A stretch of DNA of 64,000 nucleotides, taken from Acanthamoeba castellanii str. Neff (lineage: Eukaryota > Discosea > Longamoebia > Acanthamoebidae). The stretch lies in the NCBI RefSeq assembly GCF_000313135.1, contig NW_004457313.1, positions 1,247,151 through 1,311,150 of the forward strand, in the 5' to 3' direction. The position numbers and the translations under genes were made by a program. Numbering within the stretch: the stretch's first letter is position 1; every line of letters starts with the position of its first letter. Under the pieces are notes generated by a model that was not told the DNA's origin, did not search any database, and worked only from the letters and a program-made list of their open reading frames with translations. This document shows positions 33,263 to 42,292 of the stretch, one piece after another.

Positions 33263-34405
33263 TCAGTTCCAGGCATACCAGCCGCCGTTGGCAGACTCGG
33301 TGCAGCGGGGCGAGGGCGACGAGTTGTCCTCCAGGGCGAGATAGTAGATCAGGTCGTCGAAGACCACGTCGTCGGGACGCAGCACCACCGACACACTGCT
33401 GCCGTTGCGGCTGTCGGGCTTGGTGCGGCCCACCTCGCTGGCGTTGAGGTCCTGCGTGACGACGGTGATCTTGATCTTGTTCACGGTGTCGGCGTACCGG
33501 CTCTGGTCGACCAGAACAGCGGCCGCGTAGGGGTCCCACAGGCTGTAGGTGTTGAAGACGGAGCCCATCTGGGTCTGCAGGGTGCGCAGCAGCGAGTAGA
33601 CCCAGGCGGCCTCGCTCGTGTACTGGTTGACGCCGAGGCGGTCAAGATAGGTCTGGTTGACGATCAGCTGGCCCGTGGCGTCGAGCGGCACGAGGACCAG
33701 GCTGACGCCGGACGTGGCCACGGCGGCCAGGGCATCGGGGTCGCCGAGCGCGTTGTACTCGGCGTAGGTGTTGGGCACGTTGGTGAAGATGTTGCCGCCG
33801 ACGTAGACGGCGCCGCCCGAGAAGACCACACGGCCGATGCGGACCTTGGCCCACGGGTGTGCGCTCAGCAGGTCGGCCACGTTGGTGGCCGGACCCAGCG
33901 CGAGGATGTCCACCTTGTCGCGGGTCGAGTTGAGCACCTGCACCATGAGGTCCACGGCGCCCGGTGCGTTCGGGTTGTAGTAGCGGCCCGGGCCGGCCTT
34001 GGGGAAACAGTGGGCGAGGCCCACGAGGGTGTCTGCCCACTGCCTGCCGCCGGGAGCGTTGGGAATGGTCTTGGCGTAGGTGCAGCCGTAGATGTTGTGC
34101 TTGATGTCGTAGAGCGCGTAGCCGCCGCCCCAGGTCACGGGGATGTCGTTGCGGCCCATGAAGGCAAGCATGTTGAAGATGTTGGTGAGGCCGGAGGAGA
34201 GCGAGGCCCAGCCGGTGCCGACGACGGTGATGGCCTTGATGTCGATATCGGTCCGCTTGAGCAGCCACAGGATGGCGATCGCATCGTCGGTGTTGGCGTC
34301 GGTATCGATGATGACCTGCTTCTTCTTCTGGCTCGAGGTGGCGTCCACGGCGAGGGCGCACACCACCAAGGCCAGCGCGGCCACGATGCAGATGTTGACC
34401 TTCAT
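33263..34405 (-). CDS. secreted inosine/uridine-preferring-type nucleoside hydrolase
   Basis: Single exon, 380 residues. Signal peptide MKVNICIVAALALVVCALAV, then the family calcium/ribose motif VIIDTDANTDDAIAIL (Asp-x-Asp-x-x-x-Asp-Asp intact; the usual Gly is Asn). Further family motifs: DILALGPATNVADLL, VVFSGGAVYVGGN, EYNALGDPDALAAV and LWDPYAAAVL. In the last one the usual catalytic His of the His-Asp pair is Trp, while the Asp is kept. The enzyme would split extracellular or vacuolar nucleosides into base and ribose for purine or pyrimidine salvage; base preference cannot be read. Lack of introns is unusual among its neighbours and may point to later acquisition or retroposition. It lies upstream of and parallel to receptor 3, whose ectodomain is nucleotidase-derived. 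Confidence 0.9.
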   Translation of the reverse strand: MKVNICIVAALALVVCALAVDATSSQKKKQVIIDTDANTDDAIAILWLLKRTDIDIKAITVVGTGWASLSSGLTNIFNMLAFMGRNDIPVTWGGGYALYDIKHNIYGCTYAKTIPNAPGGRQWADTLVGLAHCFPKAGPGRYYNPNAPGAVDLMVQVLNSTRDKVDILALGPATNVADLLSAHPWAKVRIGRVVFSGGAVYVGGNIFTNVPNTYAEYNALGDPDALAAVATSGVSLVLVPLDATGQLIVNQTYLDRLGVNQYTSEAAWVYSLLRTLQTQMGSVFNTYSLWDPYAAAVLVDQSRYADTVNKIKITVVTQDLNASEVGRTKPDSRNGSSVSVVLRPDDVVFDDLIYYLALEDNSSPSPRCTESANGGWYAWN

Positions 34406-34721
34406 GGTGAGGTCGGCGTAGCAGTACAGAGATGGTGTATGTGAAGTAGTGAGGTGGTGTTGTATGCGTACAGAGTGGTCGGTGATGGAGAGTAAGTTTG
34501 GCGTGAGCGCCCATTTATGTGCCGCCCCGTCCCATTCCCAAGGACAACGGGCACGAACGAGCGCACCGTGCGCCCTGCCGTCCGCCCGCAAAGCGCTGGT
34601 CTCAAAATGGCTGCCTATCGGAAAGAAGTACAACGACTCATGAGAGATTGGTTGCACGTTGCAGAGTTTGCTAAAAATCGGCCGAAACGAATCGGCGGGG
34701 TGCGGGTAGGGGGGCTGGCGC
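34406..34721. other. intergenic, promoter side of the nucleoside hydrolase
   Basis: About 315 bases between two minus-strand genes. Contains the TATA-like box listed separately and the 3' flank of the hydroxyproline dehydratase gene. Nothing else is seen. Confidence 0.5.
34511..34520 (-). promoter_or_regulatory. TATA-like element of the nucleoside hydrolase gene
   Basis: The minus strand reads ACATAAATGG about 108 bases before the start codon at 34405, a plausible distance for a TATA box plus a short leader. Single weak motif; no transcript data. Confidence 0.35.
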
Positions 34722-36514
34722 TCACAGTATGAAGCCGTGGCGCAGGGGGTCGGCCGGGTCGAGTAGGAATTCGCTGCGGCCGGTGACGAACGCTGTAGGA
34801 AGCGCCGTGAACCCTAGCGTCAGAGAGAAGGCTTGAGAAGGGCTCTATGGGTGGGGTTCGTACCGGTGCCGGAGACGATGGGTATGATGGCTTCATGCGG
34901 GCCGAAGCGGGTGGTGCTCGCCACGATTCCGGTGAAGCTGGTGCCGATGATGCTTTCGATCACCGCCGGTGCCCCAGGCTGAATCTGATTCCTAGCATGA
35001 AGCAGTGCCAGCCGGCCGCTCACGCCAGTCCCTGCGGCCGGGCTTTCAGTGTTGTGCGGCTCGGCGATTTTTTTCTACGTACCGGTGGGGGATCGGTCGA
35101 TCTCGCCGTCCGCGAAGACACACACGTTGCGGCTGTGGTGTTGCGCGGTGTGGGGCGGGCTCGTGATGATCGTCCCTGCCAGAAGAGGTCAGTTATCGGT
35201 CAGCTTGAACCAACGCTTGTTCAAACTTGTTCGTTTACCATAAAGAAAGCCCAGATCCGCTTCGAAAGGGTGGACGAGCTCAACCTGCTTGATGGCCGCG
35301 TGCTTGATGACCACCCCAATTTGCTTCAATTTGTCGCACTCCTGCCGTACTCACACGCCGCATTGAGTATCGCAGATGCCCACCAACCGGAACAAACTCC
35401 ACTCCAACCCCGCACCTGAGGTACGATAGAGGTTGGAGGCAGGCCCAGCTCGTCTGTGCCGACGTACGCGTAGAAGGCACCACCAAAGCCGATGTCCACC
35501 TTCACCGTGTCCTTGCCTGAGACGGTGCGGTCAGCCCACACGGCCGTTGCCGGGGGAAGGGGCATGCTTCCTACCTAGCAGTGGTACGAAGGACGAGGAC
35601 TTGAGCGGGACGTCCAGCTTATAGGCGAACGAGGGCACGTTGGCGAAGCTTACGCGCTCCACCGTGCGACCGTCCTGTAGGGCCGAGACTCAGCTGATGA
35701 GTTTTTGCCGCTGTGCTGCGCTGGCGTGTGAGCGAGAAGAAGCTCACCTGGGCAAAGTGCGCTTGCGCGGTCACGAGGCCCGCGGGAGTGTCGATCCTGA
35801 GCTCGGCGCGGTTGTTGGCCGCATCGCTGTCAGCGGGGAAGCCAGACTCCACCAGCAGCTTGGTCATGGCAATGATGCCGTGCCCACACATCTGTCACGT
35901 GCGCGGCGCCAACTTGGTCAGTCATCGGCGCCTCAAAAACGCAACAACGATGCGAGTCATGCACACGTGCTCAACTTACCGAACTGTAGCCCTCGTTGTG
36001 GAGGAACAGAACGCCCACGTGAGCGGTGGGCGAGTGCGGCGCGAAGAGCAAGCACCCGTACATATCCCTGCACTGGACTGGTTAGCCAAGCGAATTGAAG
36101 CACAACGAAGTGAGCGAGAAGAGCAGTTGTATACCGGTGGCCGCGGGGCTCCCACATGAGGGCGGTGCGAAGGTGGTCGCAGTGCCGCTGCATGTAGCGG
36201 CGACGGGCCAGCATGTCGCCTTCGAGGTCGGGAGGCACCTCCCGCTCCATGCCGCCCACCACCACCCTCAGAGGCTCGCCCTCCGTATGCATATCCACCA
36301 CACGCACCACACCAGGCTCGGTCGTAGAGGCTGCTGCAGCTTCGCCAGTATTGCGCCCCCACCACCTTCTGCCTGCCCCCGCCTCCAGCCCCTTCAGCCC
36401 CGCCAGCGCCACCGAAGCTCGCGAGGCGTCTGGCGCGGCTGCGCCACTGAACAAGCGACGCCCCACCACCTTTGAACAGCCCACCCGCCCTGTCGTGGTC
36501 TGGCGCACCAGCAT
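34722..36514 (-). CDS. L3HYPDH: trans-3-hydroxy-L-proline dehydratase (proline racemase family)
   Basis: About nine exons whose joins keep phase: the first is 36514-36135, and the last ends at the stop at 34722. Seen in order: [48 protein letters not shown] with the first active-site Cys (MCGH), [70 protein letters not shown] and a final [12 protein letters not shown]. The second active-site position is Thr (DRSPT), not Cys. In this family Cys/Thr marks dehydration of trans-3-hydroxy-L-proline, whereas Cys/Cys marks racemases. The first about 25 residues ([10 protein letters not shown]) resemble a mitochondrial presequence. Likely catabolic role in the use of prey or collagen-like protein (inference). 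Confidence 0.88.
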
Positions 36515-36612
36515 AGTGAGTCAAACTATACAAAATAAACGAAAAAGAAATATAAAAGAAAATATAATATATAAAATAAAAAGTTCTTTCTATTTTTTTC
36601 TTCCCGAGCGGC

Positions 36613-39600
36613 TCAACAGAACATGTGGACGAGCTTGGGCGAGGAGAGCATGAAGCTGGCGCGCTCATCCCCCACGATGGCCTGCAGCTGGTAGACGTCG
36701 AACTTGGAGTACAGCACAGTGCACGAGGTGTCCACCACGTCCGACAGGCCGTTCAGGATCTCCGGGTAGAAGTGGCCGTACTGTACCAGCACAGCGACAG
36801 GATCACCGGTCAGCAAAACGGGTCTATCAATAATGAGTCATGGACAACGATGTACCTGGGGAAGGCCATAGAAGACGACGTTCTTGGCGCCCTTGATCTT
36901 GTATCGCCGGAAGAAGTGGAATCGCTCGGTGAAGAGCATGAAGTCTCGCCGTCCCGTGGCGAAGAAACTTCGGCCTCGCGCCACCTCATTGCCGGGAGTG
37001 TACCTATTGAGAGGAAGAGCGAAGCGGTCAGGCGATTGGTGGACTGGTACCAATCGAATAAATGAAATAAGAGTGGAGAAGAAGAAGGCAGAGTTACTCG
37101 CAGCAGAGGCAGAACGAGGGATCGTCGGCGTCCTCCTTCATGAAGTTCCTCACGCGCACGTAGTCAAAATAGGAAGGAAAGAAGATGAAGACATGCTTCG
37201 ACACGGAGGCCTTGAGCTGCGGGTAGATCTGTTGTGTGCAACATGGATCGTGAGATTGTTTGTTTTGACAGTGGCGACTACGGGGAGACCTGAGTTACCT
37301 TCTGAGTGAAGTACTTGAATCGGGCATCGTCGACAGCCTCGATGTCGTTGCAGTCGAGCTTGTGGAACACCTGCTGCACCTTGAGCACGACCCGAGAGAT
37401 GCTACCAGGCTCTTTTCGCGCCACCTTCACCGTCCCGCGCATGTCTAGACAGCGTAATACACAGGTCAGCAATCTGCCTGCCATAGGATGACGGTGCTGG
37501 ACGGAACAGTACTGTGACAGTTGCGGTTCATCAGCGCGTGGAGCTCCACCGTCTGCACCGACGAAAACACGAGCGTCTGCCTGAAATACTTGCCACTAGA
37601 AACGATGTCACGACAGAGGAAGAGAATAAGGGCCTTCGTCAGGATGTCTCGGCACAGCAAGCAGAACGAATAGAAGTGGTGTACCAGGTGTTGAGCGCCC
37701 AGCTTCGGATGCGGGAGAAGTCGCAGTCGTGTGCTTGCTTGGGTTTGAGGTTGAAGTGCTCGAACAACAGGCCCACGTGGTCCCAGTTCTGCATCTGGAA
37801 CACGTCGGCCTGATCGGCGATCACCAGCTCCAGCGAAGACAGGAAGTCGTAGTCGCGCTTCTTATCACTGTGGAGGAGAGAAGTGAGGCGCTCGTTCGTT
37901 ATACCTTGCATAGTGTTCAAGAGCTAAGATGTACCCTGGCGCTCCCACGAGCATCCTAAGGCCAAGCGGCGAGGCGATGATGATGTCCGAGTTGTAGAAC
38001 TCGGCAAAGAGCTTGATTGTCTTCTTGGTGAGGCTGACACCGAATCGGAAGCAGTCGTCAATGTTGCCCGAAAACGTGTCCAGATAGTCCTCTGTCGTGT
38101 TCGTGTTCGCGTTAGACAGCGAACGGAAAAGAGAGAGTGTCAAAAGTGGAAAGAGTACGTGGGCGGTTCGGGTTGATCGTCTCCTCCTCCACGCCGTAGT
38201 CGCTGAAGAACCGATTCTTGTTTGCCACGCGCTCCTGGAGTTCACATCAACAACAGTCAGCGGTCGGTTTTAAAAAATATAAAGTAGCTCAAGTGGTCGC
38301 AGGATCGAAACGCCTCAACCAAGGCACGCACCTGCTGCAGCTTCGGGGCCAGCTGAAGAATGAGCTTGACCACTTCCAAGGCCGTGTTGCGGAAGGGGAC
38401 CAGAATTAGGATCTTGGGTCTCACGAAGCCCTGATCCCTCAAATCCCTGCAAAACCCAGAATAAAAGCAAAGATGAGTGAGTGAGATAGAAGAAAACTGA
38501 GTACGTTCGAGGAACGCGCGTACAGTAGTGCTTTCTTCTCTTCGGCAGTGGCGTTGAGCTTGGCACTGTTCTTCAGGATGGTGTCGCGCGTTCTGTCCGA
38601 GCAACACGACGTTCAGTATCAAGACAAAATTTCGTGCGAACGCCAACTAACACCCCTTTGAGTGCGTACTTGAGGAGGTGGTTGATGGCATGGAGCACAT
38701 AGAGCGAACGGATCTCAGCCGCGTTTTGTCCGGTGCGCCCCGTAAAGAGTAGGTCCTTGTACTCGTTCATGGCCGGGAAGAGCCCCTCCTGCAGGTCTGT
38801 GAACACTCTGGTCTTCTTCTTGGCTGCACGGCACACGAATAGGAATGGATGAACGGTGAGCAAGCTGCAGCTGGCACGCACATTACACCACCTTCAAAAG
38901 AAACATCCAGAGTGCGTGCACGCGCTGGTACGCACCAAAGACCTGTTCCCACTGATCGGACAGACGCTTCTTCATCTTGAAGCGAGTGACAAGGGAGGTG
39001 GCAGGACGAGAGGAAACGGAAGTCGGCAGACGCGAGCCCGCTACCGGAGGGAAGACGGCCGACGAGGGTTCCACAGCGTCGGCGCTCTGTGCCTAGTACA
39101 CGTGCAGTACAAAGATCGATCAGTCATCAAGAGGTATGCGGCAGTAGTGCCGAAGAGAGAGTGACGGTGATCAGATGATGGTACGTACCTCTTCACTCTC
39201 CTTGGTGGGAGGCAGACGCGTACGCACGACACCCAGCACTTCGTCATCGTGTGTGTTCCATTTGGTGGCGGCGAGCAGCGCTGCCACCTCCTCGCCGGTT
39301 TCGATCTGCGTTGTGTGTTTGTTGTCAGGGTCACGTAGAGCCTATCAGTACCAGTGCCTGGTCCAGTCCAGGCTCCACAAGGAACAAGCCGCGACGTACC
39401 TCGGTGGCAAATGAGTGGAAGGGATCACCGCGCTGCTCCTCTTCAACGCCGAGCGCGGTGAGGTCCTCCTCCTGCACTGTGGCGTTGTCGGTTTCCTCGG
39501 GCTCCTCGGCTTCCTCGGCTTCGTTTTCCTCTGCTTCCTCATCACCTTCGGCCGCAGCTTGCTCGTCGCGGCCCTCTTCTTCACCGTTGCTGCCCTCCTC

Positions 39601-40146
39601 GGCACCGTCTTCCTCTTCCTCCGCCTTCTCTTCTACCTTCTTGGGCGCCTTCTTGCTCTTCTGCTGCTGCTGTTGCTGTTGCTGTTGCTTCAGCTTCTGC
39701 TTCTGCAGGGCCTTGGCCTGGGCGGCCGCTTGCTCCTGCTGCTTGAGTGCCTCCTGCTGCTGGCGGCGCTTGGCGGCCAGGGTGGCCTCCCTGCGCCGCT
39801 TGACCTGGTCGCTGAGGGTGTTGCCGAAGGACCAGAGCAGCCGCTCGTAGGAGGTCATCTCCTCTTCCTCTTCGCCTCCATCTTCATCTTCATTTTGTGC
39901 AGAATCGCGATTTTGTTGCGGCTCGGCTCGCCGGGCTCGGGCGGCAGCGGCCTCCTCACGTCGCACGGCATCGGTGACGTCACGAATACGATCGGACACC
40001 AGCTCCTCCACCTCGCCGCCCTCGGCACTCAGCTTGGTCGCGTAGCGGTGAGCCGCCATTCCGCTCTCCTTCTTCCGCCTCTTGTTCGATCCACCTCCGC
40101 CACCGCCTCCTCGCTTACCACCTCCGCCTCCGCCACGCCTCTTCAT
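36613..40146 (-). CDS. UTP25: UTP25/DEF (DIEXF) small-subunit processome protein
   Basis: Multi-exon gene starting 40146-39400, 39305-39189, 39092-38936 and from 38823; later exons run to the stop at 36613. The N-terminal 250 residues are low complexity: a Gly/Arg/Lys start, Gln-rich and Glu-rich tracts ([20 protein letters not shown]). The conserved part follows the UTP25 order: [128 protein letters not shown] and [12 protein letters not shown]25 is a helicase-like protein without ATPase motifs that joins U3 snoRNP and 18S pre-rRNA processing in the nucleolus. The join near 38645 (KYALKG to TRDTILKN) is one base off in a run of four G and may mark an indel. Confidence 0.88.
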
Positions 40147-40349
40147 CTTGCAAGACAGATCTTGTCCGTTCGATTGCAGAACGAAATGGATGAAAACAAG
40201 ATAAACAACAAAAAAAGAAGAATAAAATAAAGAAAAGGCGAATTCTCCGTTTCTTCTGTATTTCTTTGATCACCTCAATCTCGAGATTGCCCGGAGGAGG
40301 ACAGATTGACCCATCTACGAGATACGAAGGAGAGAAGAAAGAGGGCGCC
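40147..40349. promoter_or_regulatory. shared divergent promoter of UTP25 and RRP15
   Basis: Only 203 bases separate the start codons of two ribosome-biogenesis genes that point away from each other. The middle is A-rich (ACAAAAAAAGAAGAATAAAA-type, 40207-40238). I infer a shared promoter; no specific factor site is recognised. Confidence 0.55.
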
Positions 40350-41743
40350 ATGTCTAAGAACAGCAAGGTGGTGCGGGCACCCAAGCGACAGCGCGCAGAC
40401 AATGGCAAAGCGAAGCCCAAGGCCGGCGGAAAGAGAAGGAGCAGCGGTGGTACTCGAGGCGAGAAGGCCTACTGGGACAAGCTTGGGGCTGAATTCGAGG
40501 TCAGCTCTGAGGAGGACAAGAATGAGTGGTCCGACTCGGATGAGGAAACGGAGGAGGTGCGCGGGGATGGAGTGAATTACATGAAAATCGCTGGCGATGA
40601 CGAGAAGCAAGATGAACAGGACACAGCCTCAGCGATTGTGCGACGATGGAAGCAAGCCCAGCAGAAGCAGCAATTCCCGAATCTTGAAGAAGAAGTCAAG
40701 GCTGGCGAGAAGAGAAAGATCGAGGCGGTCACTGCTGCAGATGAAGATGAAGATGACGACGATGAACTTCCAGAGACAGATGAATTCGAGAATGTGAACG
40801 GAGAGCAGGACGGCGAAGAAGAGGCGAAAGCTGAGGGTGAAGGCCAGGAAGACGATGACGAGGAGGAAATGGAGGCCGAGGAGGTGCCGCGAGTGCGCAA
40901 GGGTCCGGGCAGTGTGTCGTTCGCCATGGTGCTGGGCAAGCTCCTCTCACCCGAAGGCGAGGTCGCCCCTCAGGCCGAGGTACTCTCTTTTGCCCAAGTC
41001 TCTTTCTCTTTCGTTCTTTGCGCGTGTGCGTGCGGCGATGCGTGTGTTGCGTGTTGCGTTGGTACTCACCACGACTGCTTACTTTGTGTAGGCGGAGGAG
41101 AAGGTGCAACCGGTGGCGGACCCCATCTTGAAGAACTTCAAGAAGCGGACAAACAGAAAGCTCCTGGCTGAGAAGCGAAGGAAGCGCGAGGCCCGAGAGC
41201 TGGCGCTCAAGAAGAAGCTCCTCAAGGCGCGCGACCATCGCATCCCCACCGTGCTCAGCGAGCCCGGCGAGGTGCGCCTGCGCAAGCTGGCCACCAAGGG
41301 CGGTACGGCCACCCACCCGTCCACCCAGCAGGCGACAGCTGTCAGTTCTCTAATCTTCTCTTCCTCCGCGTGCAGTGGTGCAACTCTTCAACGTGGTGCG
41401 GAAGCAGCAAAAGGAGATGGCCATGAACGACACGGAAGAACTCGAGAAGAGGAACCCGCTCAAGGGTACACCCACACCCACAACACAAGCAGCACTACAA
41501 CGTTCGCTGACGATGTATTTCTTCTTCTCACATCGGCGGCGTGCAGCGGAGAAGCTGACGAAGACAAAGTTCCTGGAGCTACTGCAGAAGACGGGTGGAG
41601 CCAGGAAGGCCGGGGTCAAGAAGGAGGTCAAGAGCGAGGAGGCCGTCAAGCAGGAGGCCAAGCCGGCGTGGGACGTCCTCTCCGACGACTACATGCTGGG
41701 CGCCTCCCTCAAGGACCTGCCCGACGAGGACGCCGACGAGTGA
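40350..41743 (+). CDS. RRP15: RRP15-like ribosome biogenesis protein
   Basis: Four exons (40350-40979, 41092-41302, 41376-41465, 41547-41743) join in phase to 375 residues. The N-terminal 200 residues are basic then very acidic (VPRVRKGPGSVSFAMVLGK follows the acid region). The RRP15 core is DPILKNFKKRTNRKLLAEKR, HRIPTVLSEPGEVRLRKLAT, then KGVVQLFNVVRKQQKEM and KTKFLELLQKT. The C-terminus is WDVLSDDYMLGASLKDL followed by Asp/Glu. In yeast Rrp15 is a nucleolar factor for 27S pre-rRNA processing in 60S maturation. The splice at 41302/41376 falls in the most conserved motif and supports the model. Diverges from UTP25, a 40S factor. Confidence 0.9.
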
Positions 41744-41893
41744 AAGGTTTGATTGCTCGTCTCGTGAGGAGCGTGCGTCGTTTCGTTTTGCAGCCAACAC
41801 AGTGTGGTGAGTCAAAAGATGGACGCCATTTTAGTGGGGGGGACGATGAGGTGGTACAGAGCGAGGGTGCGCGGCGATGATGGTGGTGCGCGC

Positions 41894-42261
41894 TCACTGC
41901 GACGAGCCCTTGGCGAAGCGGAAGGCCGCCATGGTGACGAACACGCCGACGGTGAGGCCGAGAAGGAAGGCCGGAACCTCGCCGCGCAGAGTAGGCACGG
42001 CCTGGAGCTGTTGGACGGTGGGCTGGAAACGTGTGGGGGAGGGCACAATCAGAAGAACGAAACACGAAGTCGTGGTCGGGGGGGGGGGGCAAGAAAGCGA
42101 AAGGGGTACCTTCTCGTTGGAGGACGACGAGAACGGGGTGGTGCCCTCCGGGAGGTGAGCCGGGCGCGGGGTGACACCGGCGAGCAGAGGAGACGAGGAA
42201 GTCGCAGGGTGGGGGACCGAAGAAGACGACGACGACGACGACGACGCCACCTCGGCTTCAT

Positions 42262-42292
<31 letters not shown>

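Noticed and set aside
33140..34444. 434-codon plus-strand open frame
   Set aside because: It is the antisense of the nucleoside hydrolase, rich in Val, Gly, Asp and His as expected for a GC-rich shadow, with no family motif.
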